Assembly: GCA_023423415.1 (NCBI GenBank)
Contig: JAFAFP010000241.1
Coordinates: 1-37,338, forward strand
Length of the DNA: 37,338 nucleotides
From: Pseudomonadota bacterium
GTDB taxonomy: Bacteria > Pseudomonadota > Alphaproteobacteria > Rhizobiales > Xanthobacteraceae
Direction of reading: 5' to 3'
Under the pieces are notes generated by a model. That model had not been told where the DNA came from, searched no databases, and saw only the letters and a program-made list of their open reading frames with translations. The stretch's first letter is position 1, and each line of letters begins with the position of its first letter. A program made the translations under genes and the position numbers. Of the stretch, positions 16,317 to 24,058 are shown in pieces.

Positions 16317-16458
16317 GGATCTGCCGCCAGTGTGGGCGCCCCAAATGTCCTTGTTGCGAGCAGTCTGGCACATTGCTGAGTTGATGTCGCCCGCGCAAGT
16401 GATCGCTAACCGAATGGAATGATACTAGCCGGCGCTCAATGGAGGCGCGAAGCCGCAC

Positions 16459-17682
16459 ATGGTCACGTTGAACGATATCCGGGATGCCCAGACGATACTG
16501 GACGGGCGTATTCTTCGCACGCCGATGCTGCCGGCGCCAAAGCTGTCTGAACTCACCGGCGCGGAAGTTTTCGTAAAATACGAAAATCTCCAGGTGACGA
16601 ATTCGTTCAAGGAGCGCGGCGCCCTCAACAAGCTTGCGACGCTGACTGCAGCGGAACGCTCGCGCGGCGTCATCGCCATGTCGGCCGGCAATCATGCGCA
16701 GGCCGTCGCCTATCACGCCGCACGACTTGGCATCGTCGCGACCATCGTCATGCCGGTAACGACGCCGGCGGTGAAAGTCGCCGCGACCAAGGCGCATGGT
16801 GCGACCGTGGTGCTGGACGGCGAAACCGTCGCCGAGGCGCAGGCGCGTGCCGAGCAATTGCAGGCGAAAGATAATCTCGTTTTCATTCACCCTTACGACG
16901 ATGCACGGATCATCGCCGGACAGGGTACGATCGCGATCGAGATGCTGGACGAGCGCCCCGATCTGGACAGCCTTGTAATACCCATCGGTGGCGGCGGGTT
17001 GATTTCAGGCAATGCGATTGCCGCAAAAGCGATCAATGCGGATATCGACATTGTTGGCGTCGAGGCGGAGTTGTACCCCTCCGTATGGAACGCATTGCAG
17101 AAAAAGGATCGTCCTATCGGCGGTTCGACATTGGCCGAAGGCATTGCGGTCAAGAATGTTGGCAAACTCACTTTGCCGATCATCCGCGAGCTTGTAGCCG
17201 ACGTGATGCTTGTCAGTGAGTCTCAACTTGAGCGCGCCGTGAACGCCTATCTCACGCTGCAAAAGACGATGGCGGAGGGCGCGGGTGCTGCCGGCCTCGC
17301 GGCCATGCTGAAAGACCCAGGGCGGTTCCATGGTAAACGCGTTGGCCTCATTCTGTGCGGCGGCAATATCGATCCACGCATTCTCGCATCGATCATGGTG
17401 CGCGAACTGGAACGCGGCGAACAGATTGTTTCGTTCCGGCTGACGATTCCGGACCGGCCGGGCGTGTTGGGCGTGATTGCCAGTCGTCTCGGGCATCTCG
17501 GCGCGAACATCCTTGAAGTCGATCACAAGCGATTGTTTCTCGACGTGCCAGCAAAGGGCGCCCGGCTTGATGTCACGGTCGAAACGCGAGATCGCGCGCA
17601 TGCGGAAGAGATCATCACGGCAATGGCAGCCGACGGTTATCACCCGGTGCGCCTGCCGAGCGGCGATGTGATGGAAGCATAG
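16459..17682 (+). CDS. ilvA: Threonine ammonia-lyase (threonine dehydratase)
   Basis: PLP enzyme that deaminates L-threonine to 2-oxobutanoate, feeding isoleucine synthesis or threonine breakdown. The PLP lysine is in NSFKERGALNKL; SAGNHAQAVA and the glycine-rich phosphate loop IGGGGLISG follow. A single ACT domain occupies the last ~80 residues (SFRLTIPDRPGVLGVIASRL). The 407-residue length with one ACT domain resembles the shorter IlvA/TdcB-like forms rather than the ~510-residue biosynthetic enzyme, so allosteric behaviour cannot be read from sequence. It is divergent from the RDD gene across 142 bp. Confidence 0.92.
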   Translation: MVTLNDIRDAQTILDGRILRTPMLPAPKLSELTGAEVFVKYENLQVTNSFKERGALNKLATLTAAERSRGVIAMSAGNHAQAVAYHAARLGIVATIVMPVTTPAVKVAATKAHGATVVLDGETVAEAQARAEQLQAKDNLVFIHPYDDARIIAGQGTIAIEMLDERPDLDSLVIPIGGGGLISGNAIAAKAINADIDIVGVEAELYPSVWNALQKKDRPIGGSTLAEGIAVKNVGKLTLPIIRELVADVMLVSESQLERAVNAYLTLQKTMAEGAGAAGLAAMLKDPGRFHGKRVGLILCGGNIDPRILASIMVRELERGEQIVSFRLTIPDRPGVLGVIASRLGHLGANILEVDHKRLFLDVPAKGARLDVTVETRDRAHAEEIITAMAADGYHPVRLPSGDVMEA

Positions 17683-17691
17683 ATTTTATCC

Positions 17692-17719
17692 GCAGGCCTC
17701 TGCGAAAGCGGAGACCTGC
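17692..17719. terminator. Hairpin between convergent ilvA and hemB
   Basis: GCAGG...CCTGC encloses CTCTGC-GAAA-GCGGAG, giving a stable, slightly imperfect hairpin with a GAAA tetraloop 10 bp after the ilvA stop. A second inverted pair, CCGCTTG and CAAGCGG, lies at 17741-17773. Neither has a long T-run, but both sit where two genes converge and probably limit read-through. Confidence 0.5.
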
Positions 17720-17778
17720 AATCTCTATGTGTGCTGAATTCCGCTTGCACGGGAATGAGCAGGGGACAAGCGGGATTG

Positions 17779-18843
17779 TTATTGATTCCGCAACATCTCC
17801 GCGACCTTTGGTGCGAAGTAGGTGAGCACGCCGTCCGCACCAGCGCGTTTGAAAGCGAACAGGCTTTCAAGCATCGCCTTGTCGCCGTCGAGCCAGCCAT
17901 TCTGCACGGCGGCCATGATCATCGCGTATTCGCCGGAGACCTGATAGGCGAAAGTCGGCACGCCGAACTCGTCCTTCACGCGGCGGACAATGTCGAGATA
18001 GGGCAGACCCGGTTTCACCATCACCATGTCGGCGCCTTCCTCGATATCGAGGCCAACCTCTCGCAAGGCTTCATCCGAATTCGCGTAGTCCATCTGATAG
18101 GTGCGTTTGTCGCCGGTCAGTGTCGTGGACGAACCCACGGCATCACGGAATGGACCATAGAAGGCGGACGCATATTTTGCGGCGTAGGCCATGATCGCGA
18201 CATTCTGATAGCCCGCATCATCAAGTGCGATCCGGATCGCGCCGACACGGCCATCCATCATGTCCGACGGCGCGATGATGTCGCAGCCGGCTTGCGCCTG
18301 GACCAGCGCTTGCTGCGTCAGCACATCGACGGTTTCGTCGTTCAGGATCTCGCCGTTGCGCAACAAGCCATCATGCCCGTGGCTCGTGTACGGATCGAGC
18401 GCGACATCGCAGAGAATTCCGACCTCGGGCACCGCCGCCTTGATCGCGCGAACCGCCCGGCAGACAATGTTATCCGGATTGGTCGCTTCGCTTCCCTGGT
18501 CGTCTCGCAGGCCCGGCTCGGTGTAGGGGAAGATGGCGACGCAGGGGATCGACAGTTTCGCTGCCCTTTCGACGTCACGCACGGCCTCGTCGATCGACAG
18601 CCGGTCAACACCCGGCATTGAAGGAACGGGGGTTCGTGCGGTTTTGCCGTCGACCACAAAAATCGGCCAGATCAGGTCGGCGGGTGTCAGGACATTTTCG
18701 CGCACCATACGGCGCAGCCAATCGGTGCGGCGCAGCCGGCGGGGCCGGTGGGAAAGATCGAGAGGGAAGTCGCCCGGAGGTGGCGCGTCGACCGGCACAA
18801 AGCGGGTCTTGCTTTCAAGCGGACGGCCGTACTTGATCGCCAT
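17779..18843 (-). CDS. hemB: Delta-aminolevulinic acid dehydratase (porphobilinogen synthase)
   Basis: Condenses two 5-aminolevulinate molecules into porphobilinogen, the second committed step of haem synthesis. Schiff-base lysines are in MAYAAKYASAFYGPFRD and VMVKPGLPYLD. The metal loop reads DVALDPYTSHGHDG, in which the cysteines of zinc enzymes are replaced by Ala and Asp. This is the magnesium-dependent type described for Bradyrhizobium japonicum. Length is 354 residues from the ATG at 18843, which has AGGGAG 8 nt upstream; a GTG three codons earlier is less likely. A 46-bp dyad lies just upstream, so transcription or leader folding may be controlled there. Confidence 0.95.
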   Translation of the reverse strand: MAIKYGRPLESKTRFVPVDAPPPGDFPLDLSHRPRRLRRTDWLRRMVRENVLTPADLIWPIFVVDGKTARTPVPSMPGVDRLSIDEAVRDVERAAKLSIPCVAIFPYTEPGLRDDQGSEATNPDNIVCRAVRAIKAAVPEVGILCDVALDPYTSHGHDGLLRNGEILNDETVDVLTQQALVQAQAGCDIIAPSDMMDGRVGAIRIALDDAGYQNVAIMAYAAKYASAFYGPFRDAVGSSTTLTGDKRTYQMDYANSDEALREVGLDIEEGADMVMVKPGLPYLDIVRRVKDEFGVPTFAYQVSGEYAMIMAAVQNGWLDGDKAMLESLFAFKRAGADGVLTYFAPKVAEMLRNQ

Positions 18844-18860
18844 AGCTGGCACTCCCTGCG

Positions 18861-18906
18861 GCGCACGATCGGTAAAATGGATACCGGTTTGCGTCCGATC
18901 GTGTGC
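18861..18906. promoter_or_regulatory. Inverted repeat in the hemB / valine operon divergent region
   Basis: GCGCACGATCGG (18861-18872) and CCGATCGTGTGC (18895-18906) are inverted repeats matching at 11 of 12 positions, 22 bp apart. Each arm contains the hexamer CGATCG. The dyad lies between the divergent hemB and acyl-CoA dehydrogenase genes, just upstream of the hemB ribosome binding site. It could be an operator or a hairpin in the hemB leader RNA. Confidence 0.5.
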
Positions 18907-19004
18907 AATCTTTCAAGAGAGCTATTTAGCGGTTCCAGCCGGAGCCCGCCACCGCCGGGGACATGTGATTGACGGCAATCCCTGTCGAACTTATCGGTTT
19001 GAAC

Positions 19005-20144
19005 ATGGATTTCGAACTGTCCGAGGACCAGCGCGCCTTCCAGGCTACCGCTCGGCAATTTGCGCGCGAGCACATGATGCCGTTCGCGCGCGAATGGGAT
19101 GAGAAGGAAATTTTCCCGGTCGATACGCTCCGCGAGGCCGCCGCCCTCGGCTTCGGCGGCATTTATGTCCGCGACGATGTCGGCGGTTCCTCACTCTCCC
19201 GGCTAGATGCCGCGGTCATCTTCGAGGAACTGGCTCAAGGCTGCACATCGACCGCCGCCTATATCTCGATCCACAATATGGCGGCGTGGATGATTGATAC
19301 CTTCGGTAACGAGGCGCAGCGCAGCCGGTTTCTGCCGAAGCTTTGCACGATGGAGCATTTCGCCAGCTATTGCCTGACTGAGCCGGGGGCAGGTTCGGAT
19401 GCGGCGAGCCTCGTCACCCGCGCGCGGCGCGATGGCGACGACTATGTGATCGACGGTGCCAAGGCTTTTATTTCCGGTGGCGGTACGTCCGATGTCTATG
19501 TCTGCATGGTGCGGACCGGGGGTGCCGGAGCCAAAGGTATTTCCTGCATCGCGGTGGAGAAGGATGCACCCGGCCTGTCATTCGGGGCGCCGGAAAAGAA
19601 GCTCGGCTGGAAGTCGCAGCCGACGGCGATGGTGATTTTCGAGAATTGCCGCGTGCCGGCCGCTAACCTGCTTGGCAAGGAAGGCGACGGCTTCAAGATT
19701 GCCATGATGGGACTGGATGGCGGCCGCCTGAATATCGCGGCTTGTTCGATCGGCGGAGCGCAGTTCTGTCTTGATCGCACGATCGAATACATGCGCGACC
19801 GCAAGCAATTCGGCTCGCGCCTGTCGGACTTTCAGGCGCTGCGATTCAAGATTGCCGATTACGCGACCGAGCTTGAAGCCGCGCGGCTGATGGTGTGGCG
19901 TGCTGCACATGCGGTTAGTCAGGGCGAGCCCGGTGCAACGCGGCTTGCGGCGATGGCCAAGCGGCTGGCAACCGACGCCGGCTTCGAAGCCGTCAACGGC
20001 TGCCTGCAATTGCACGGCGGTTATGGGTATCTGCGCGATCATCCGATTGAGCGTGTGCTGCGGGACGTGCGCGTGCATCAGATCCTTGAAGGCACCAACG
20101 AAATCATGCGTCTGATCGTCAGTCGCGACCTCCTTGAAAACTGA
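19005..20144 (+). CDS. Acyl-CoA dehydrogenase, probably isobutyryl-CoA dehydrogenase
   Basis: FAD enzyme that oxidises isobutyryl-CoA to methacrylyl-CoA in valine breakdown. The start MDFELSEDQRAFQATARQFA and the segments YCLTEPGAGSDAASL and FISGGGTSDVYVCMVRTGG are typical of acyl-CoA dehydrogenases. The C-terminal HQILEGTNEIMRLIVSRDLL matches the ACAD8 subfamily, with the catalytic Glu at about 362. Length is 379 residues from the ATG at 19005; an upstream TTG at 18969 is unlikely. The substrate is inferred from the ACAD8-like end and the next genes, which act later in the same pathway. One base separates it from the GTG start of the hydrolase gene. Confidence 0.9.
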   Translation: MDFELSEDQRAFQATARQFAREHMMPFAREWDEKEIFPVDTLREAAALGFGGIYVRDDVGGSSLSRLDAAVIFEELAQGCTSTAAYISIHNMAAWMIDTFGNEAQRSRFLPKLCTMEHFASYCLTEPGAGSDAASLVTRARRDGDDYVIDGAKAFISGGGTSDVYVCMVRTGGAGAKGISCIAVEKDAPGLSFGAPEKKLGWKSQPTAMVIFENCRVPAANLLGKEGDGFKIAMMGLDGGRLNIAACSIGGAQFCLDRTIEYMRDRKQFGSRLSDFQALRFKIADYATELEAARLMVWRAAHAVSQGEPGATRLAAMAKRLATDAGFEAVNGCLQLHGGYGYLRDHPIERVLRDVRVHQILEGTNEIMRLIVSRDLLEN

Positions 20145-20145
20145 T

Positions 20146-21204
20146 GTGAGCGACGTGCAGGATATTCTGTTCGAACAGCGCGGCTGTGCCGGCGTGGTAA
20201 CGCTCAACCGACCCAAGGCGTTGAATGCGATCACGCACGAAATGGTGAGGGCGCTTGCGTCGCAACTTGATGCGTGGGCGCGTGATCCCGCGATCACACG
20301 AATTGTTGTCGCGTCGAACAGCGAACGCGCGTTTAGCGCGGGGGGCGATATCCGCGCGCTGTACGACTTGATCAAGGCTGGCCGACAGCAAGAGGCTCTC
20401 GCCTTCTTCAATGAGGAGTATCGACTTAACACCGTGATCAAGCGTTATCCGAAGCCCTATGTCTCTCTGATCGATGGCATCGTCATGGGGGGCGGTGTCG
20501 GCATTTCGATCCATGGTTCGCATCGCGTGGCGGGCGACAAATACGCGTTCGCCATGCCAGAAGTGAGCATTGGCTTTTTTCCGGATGTCGGCGGCACCTA
20601 TGCGTTGCCCCGGCTGGCGGGCGAGGTCGGCACCTACTGCGCTTTGACCGGGGAACGGCTGAAGGCGTCCGATGCTGTGCTGTCGGGGGCAGCCACCCAT
20701 TATGTGACCTCACATCATTTTACCGAACTTTTGACAGCGTTGTGTGGCAAGGAGCCGGTGAATGCGGTGCTTGCGGATTTCATGGAAGGCGCAGGCATTG
20801 GCGAAGTAATCCCGCGCCGCCGGATTATCGATCGGGTCTTCTCGCAGGACAGCGTTGAGGCCATTTTGGCGGAGCTGGATCGGGAGGCCGAGACAAATTC
20901 AGAACAAGCCAGATGGTCGGCAGAACTGGCACAGACCATCCGCAGCAAATCTCCCACCAGCTTGAAGCTCGCCCTGGCGCAGATGCGCTATGGACGCGAC
21001 CACTCGTTCGAGGATTGCATGCGGGCCGAATTTCGTATCGTGTCGCGGATCGTCTATGGTCGCGACATGGCCGAGGGCGTCCGGGCCGTGATCGTGGACA
21101 AAGACAACAATCCACGATGGAATCCCAAAGAGTTGGGTGCCGTTTCTGATACAATGATCGAAAGCTATTTTGAGCCCCTGACGAGAGAACTGGAGTTGGC
21201 ATGA
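20146..21204 (+). CDS. 3-Hydroxyisobutyryl-CoA hydrolase
   Basis: A crotonase-fold thioesterase that releases 3-hydroxyisobutyrate from its CoA ester, preventing build-up of reactive methacrylyl-CoA in valine breakdown. Signatures are LNRPKALNAI, SAGGDIRALYDLIKAG, GIVMGGGVGISIHGSHRVA and MPEVSIGFFPDVGGTY, where the Glu and Asp are the catalytic residues of this subfamily. The C-terminal extension after the crotonase core, giving about 352 residues, also distinguishes it from simple enoyl-CoA hydratases. The start is either GTG at 20146 or TTG at 20134; neither has a clear ribosome binding site, suggesting coupling to the dehydrogenase gene. The stop overlaps the next start as ATGA. Confidence 0.9.
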   Translation: MSDVQDILFEQRGCAGVVTLNRPKALNAITHEMVRALASQLDAWARDPAITRIVVASNSERAFSAGGDIRALYDLIKAGRQQEALAFFNEEYRLNTVIKRYPKPYVSLIDGIVMGGGVGISIHGSHRVAGDKYAFAMPEVSIGFFPDVGGTYALPRLAGEVGTYCALTGERLKASDAVLSGAATHYVTSHHFTELLTALCGKEPVNAVLADFMEGAGIGEVIPRRRIIDRVFSQDSVEAILAELDREAETNSEQARWSAELAQTIRSKSPTSLKLALAQMRYGRDHSFEDCMRAEFRIVSRIVYGRDMAEGVRAVIVDKDNNPRWNPKELGAVSDTMIESYFEPLTRELELA

Positions 21205-21644
21205 GCGAACCTGTGTCCATTGAACAGGCGCTTGAGCCGGTCCAATCCGCAAAGAACAGGGCCGAGCAGGGCCGTTGGACCCGCTGGCTGCTGTGGTTCC
21301 TGCGCGCCATGGCCGTGGTGTCGATGCTGAAAGGGCTGTTTCATTGGTCTGTCGTGCTCGGCCTCGGCGAAGGACCGGACACCACGTTCACCACCCAGCC
21401 GCTGCCTTGGCAGACCGCGACGGTCTATTTTGCAATCATCGATCTTGTCGCCGCCGTAGGGCTTTGGCTCGCGGCAGTGTGGGGGGCCGTTGTGTGGCTG
21501 ACCGCCGCTGTTTCTATGGCTGCGGTGGAGGTATTCTTCCCTCAGATCTACGGTGGGTCATGGCTTGTCGTCGTGATCGAACTGACACTGCTGTGTTGCT
21601 ATCTTGTGCTGGCCTTGCAGTCGGCACGCGAGCACCTGCGCTGA
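21201..21644 (+). CDS. DUF6163-type membrane protein, function unknown
   Basis: A 147-residue membrane protein with four predicted helices: about 28-52, 72-95, 95-112 and 120-138. The N-terminal ~25 residues are hydrophilic. I recognise it as the DUF6163 type found in Bradyrhizobium and relatives; no activity is known. It has no obvious catalytic motif. Its ATG overlaps the hydrolase stop by 4 bp and the dehydrogenase mmsB follows 45 bp later, so it is translated as part of the valine-degradation operon. A role in transport or membrane association of the pathway is possible but is inference only. Confidence 0.8.
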   Translation: MSEPVSIEQALEPVQSAKNRAEQGRWTRWLLWFLRAMAVVSMLKGLFHWSVVLGLGEGPDTTFTTQPLPWQTATVYFAIIDLVAAVGLWLAAVWGAVVWLTAAVSMAAVEVFFPQIYGGSWLVVVIELTLLCCYLVLALQSAREHLR

Positions 21645-21689
21645 GGCGGACAAAAAGCGAAGATAACGTTTTCGACGATGGGGATGGAA

Positions 21690-22577
21690 ATGGCGCGGAT
21701 CGCATTTGTTGGTCTCGGCAACATGGGCTCGCCAATGGCGCAGAACCTCATTCGTGCCGGCCATGTTGTCATTGGGGTCGATGTCAACCGCGAGGCAGTT
21801 GAGTCCCTAATTGTAGCCGGAGGCAATGGCGCCGAGACGGCCGGGGCAGCTGCCGCCGATGCAGACATCGTCATAACGATGCTGCCCTCAGGGCATGAGG
21901 TGAAGCAAACCTATCTAGGGTCAGACGGGCTAATCGAACGCGCCGCTGCTGGAACACTGTTGATCGACTCGTCCACGATCGACGTTGCCACGGCGCGTGA
22001 GGTCGCAGCCCTGGCAGAGGCCAGAGGGTTGCAGATGGTCGATGCTCCGGTTTCCGGCGGCGTCGGAGGCGCGCTGGCTGGTACACTGACGTTCATGGTT
22101 GGCGGAGGAGAAGCTGCCTTCAACAACGCCAAGCCCGTTTTGGAAGTGATGGGAAAAACTATTGTACATGCAGGCGGCCCCGGTAACGGCCAGGCTGCCA
22201 AGATTTGTAACAATATGGTTCTCGGTATCTCGATGATCGCCGTTTCAGAAGCCTTTGTGTTGGCCGAAAAATTGGGACTAGAGGCGCAGAAGCTATTCGA
22301 CATCTCGTCCAAGTCGTCCGGTCAATGCTGGGCCATGACAAGCTATTGCCCGGTGCCCGGTCCTGTACCGACATCGCCGGCGAACCGCGATTATCAGGCT
22401 GGATTTACGGCGAACATGATGCTCAAAGACCTGAAGCTTGCTCAGGACGCAGCTAAAGACGTCAAGGCCACAACCCCGCTTGGTGCCGGCGCATCCGCGA
22501 TCTATGCGCAATACGTTGAGAGCGGTGAGGGTGGCAGAGACTTTTCCGGAATTGTTCGCTTTCTTCGTGGTGAATAA
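21690..22577 (+). CDS. mmsB: 3-Hydroxyisobutyrate dehydrogenase
   Basis: NAD-dependent enzyme that oxidises 3-hydroxyisobutyrate to methylmalonate semialdehyde, the next valine-degradation step after the hydrolase. The Rossmann motif is FVGLGNMGSPMAQNLIRAG; DAPVSGGVGGALAGTLTFMV binds substrate; the catalytic Lys is in GNGQAAKICNNMVLG. Length is 295 residues from MARIAF at 21690. In-frame ATG codons at 21678 and 21684 are possible, but the family begins close to MARIAF. The semialdehyde dehydrogenase mmsA is not in this window. It is the last gene of the operon; two short hairpins follow at 22636-22672. Confidence 0.94.
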   Translation: MARIAFVGLGNMGSPMAQNLIRAGHVVIGVDVNREAVESLIVAGGNGAETAGAAAADADIVITMLPSGHEVKQTYLGSDGLIERAAAGTLLIDSSTIDVATAREVAALAEARGLQMVDAPVSGGVGGALAGTLTFMVGGGEAAFNNAKPVLEVMGKTIVHAGGPGNGQAAKICNNMVLGISMIAVSEAFVLAEKLGLEAQKLFDISSKSSGQCWAMTSYCPVPGPVPTSPANRDYQAGFTANMMLKDLKLAQDAAKDVKATTPLGAGASAIYAQYVESGEGGRDFSGIVRFLRGE

Positions 22578-22917
22578 TTCCGATCCGAAGCTCAAATCCA
22601 CGAAGTGAATTTTTCCACCGAAAATAACTGCACCACCGATTTTAGTCGGGGCGCAAAATGGTCGCTTTTGCGAAGTCCCGCCGAAGAAACGAATTTCCCC
22701 CCAAGCCAAGATCCGCAGATTTTGCAAGACTGTTACGGTAAACAGCGCCTTATCAATTTCACTTCAACTGTCCATACAATTGAGCGCTGACCGCGCCAAA
22801 TAAACCTTCTCTTTATGCTGTTGTTTAAGCCGATTTTAGATCATCGGTCGTACATTTCAGTATCAAACGGGGAAAACAGGGCCCCGGATTAAATATAAAA
22901 ATTCAGGAAGGCGTCAC
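22578..22917. promoter_or_regulatory. Gene-free region upstream of ldtR
   Basis: This 340-bp stretch is more A+T-rich than its surroundings and contains no credible gene. After mmsB come two small hairpins: CCGA...TCGG (22636-22649) and CGCAAAA...TTTTGCG (22652-22672). The 10-mer CCGATTTTAG occurs at 22636 and again at 22830, each time followed by TCGG within 10 bp to form a dyad. AGGAAGG lies shortly before the ldtR ATG. The region probably holds the ldtR promoter and possible operators. Confidence 0.5.
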
Positions 22918-23433
22918 ATGAAAGCCGTTGCAAAACCGGTCGAACAACCCATTCAGAGCACGCAGCGCTTTGAACATATCAGGCCTCTCTATCTCGAAGC
23001 TTTGACATTGGTCGAGCGCCTGCATCGTCGTCTGCTTGATGTGATCAAAGACGAATTCGACCGACGCGGTCGGGCTGACATCAATTCAGTGCAGGCTCTG
23101 CTTCTCTACAACATTGGAGACAAAGAGTTGACGGCCGGCGAACTGCGCACTCGCGGTTATTATCTCGGTTCGAACGTTTCGTATAATCTCAAGAAGCTCG
23201 TGGAGATGGGCTTCTTAGATCATCAACGTTCGCGTGTCGATCGCCGCTCGGTACGGATCAAGCTGACCGAGAAGGGCTGTGAAGTTCGTGATATTGTCGA
23301 AGCGCTCTATGCAAAGCATGTCCGGACAGTCGAGCAGGTCGGCGGCATTGCGGCTGATGAATTCAGCACGCTGAACAAGTCGCTGCATCGTCTCGAACGC
23401 TTCTGGACTGACCAGATTTTGTATCGTCTCTGA
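22918..23433 (+). CDS. ldtR: MarR-family transcriptional regulator LdtR
   Basis: A winged helix-turn-helix regulator of 171 residues. The recognition region reads AGELRTRGYYLGSNVSYNLK, followed by the wing DHQRSRVDRRSVRIKLTEKG. The whole protein matches LdtR, a MarR-like regulator conserved in Rhizobiales and studied in Liberibacter, where it controls an L,D-transpeptidase gene and osmotic tolerance. It stands alone, with a long A+T-rich upstream region and its own terminator, as expected for an autonomously regulated regulator. AGGAAGG is a strong ribosome binding site. The target genes here cannot be seen. Confidence 0.9.
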   Translation: MKAVAKPVEQPIQSTQRFEHIRPLYLEALTLVERLHRRLLDVIKDEFDRRGRADINSVQALLLYNIGDKELTAGELRTRGYYLGSNVSYNLKKLVEMGFLDHQRSRVDRRSVRIKLTEKGCEVRDIVEALYAKHVRTVEQVGGIAADEFSTLNKSLHRLERFWTDQILYRL

Positions 23434-23767
23434 TCGAACGTCAGTGACAGTATCCGGAAGCACCAGCTGACGTGTCGGCGCGTCAGGTTGGCGCATGTTG
23501 TGACCTGCCTGCCTGTGGAAGTGCTGGCCTCCTTGTGCGAGTAAATCGCGACAAGGGGGCCTTTTGTGCGTGCCACGCGAGTATCATAAGCCCGGCGCAA
23601 GACTTGGCGCTCCGATGTTCTAACTTTTGCTTGTTGCCAGGCGATCGTCCGCTGCGGTTACATTGCTGGCGCGGCAGGACAGCGTGGCAGCTTAAATTGC
23701 GATCTTGGAAAGTGATTATCGAGACAATGCTGATTCCGAGGCCAGACCTAAAAGCGGCCGATCTCAA
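23434..23767. other. Gene-free region after ldtR
   Basis: This 334-bp stretch between ldtR and the DUF6898 gene has no credible coding sequence. It contains an inverted repeat ACGTCAG/CTGACGT at about 23440-23474, the ldtR terminator at 23526-23565, and the probable promoter of the DUF6898-glyA unit in its last ~150 bp, where no clear boxes stand out. Confidence 0.5.
23526..23565 (+). terminator. Intrinsic terminator of ldtR
   Basis: GGCCTCCTTGT pairs with ACAAGGGGGCC (11 bp, one G-U pair) and is followed by TTTT. The loop contains a further small stem, GCGA/TCGC. It lies about 95 bp after the ldtR stop. Confidence 0.8.
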
Positions 23768-23965
23768 ATGACAGTCGGCGGGACGCCCCGCGAGGTTCTG
23801 TTCGAATTTACCGTCATTGGCCCGGTTATGAAGGTCGCGGCGATCGATGCCGAATCCGGGATCGAGGTCACGGTTATGGGGCCGGTTCATGCGTCTCGAG
23901 CGGACTTGCAGAAGTTGGCTCTAGCCAAGCTCAAAAAGCGGCTTTCACGGCCTGAAAAACGCTAG
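23768..23965 (+). CDS. Small DUF6898-type protein
   Basis: A 65-residue protein starting MTVGGTPREVLFEFTVIGPV and continuing KVAAIDAESGIEVTVMGP, with an Arg/Lys-rich helical tail. I recognise it as the short protein that precedes glyA in many Alphaproteobacteria, named DUF6898. Two beta-hairpin-like halves with repeated VMGP/VIGP turns suggest a small beta domain. The function is unknown. An in-frame TTG at 23705 would add 21 poorly ordered residues, so the ATG at 23768 is preferred. The ribosome binding site is weak. It ends 93 bp before glyA. Confidence 0.72.
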   Translation: MTVGGTPREVLFEFTVIGPVMKVAAIDAESGIEVTVMGPVHASRADLQKLALAKLKKRLSRPEKR

Positions 23966-23976
23966 ATATTGCGGCC

Positions 23977-23990
23977 CTATCGGTCGATAG
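23977..23990. promoter_or_regulatory. Short dyad upstream of glyA
   Basis: CTATCG-GT-CGATAG is a 14-bp dyad about 70 bp before the glyA ATG and 11 bp after the DUF6898 stop. It could be an operator for glyA. No riboswitch-like structure is apparent in the same gap. Confidence 0.3.
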
Positions 23991-24058
23991 AACCCATCGC
24001 TTGGCGCTTCCGCCTCCGGTGTGGTAGTCGGCGCGCTCCAGGCACAGGAGAAGAAGCA

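Noticed and set aside
23966..24058. Possible glycine riboswitch before glyA
   Set aside because: The 93-bp gap lacks the conserved glycine aptamer core; only a short dyad is visible.
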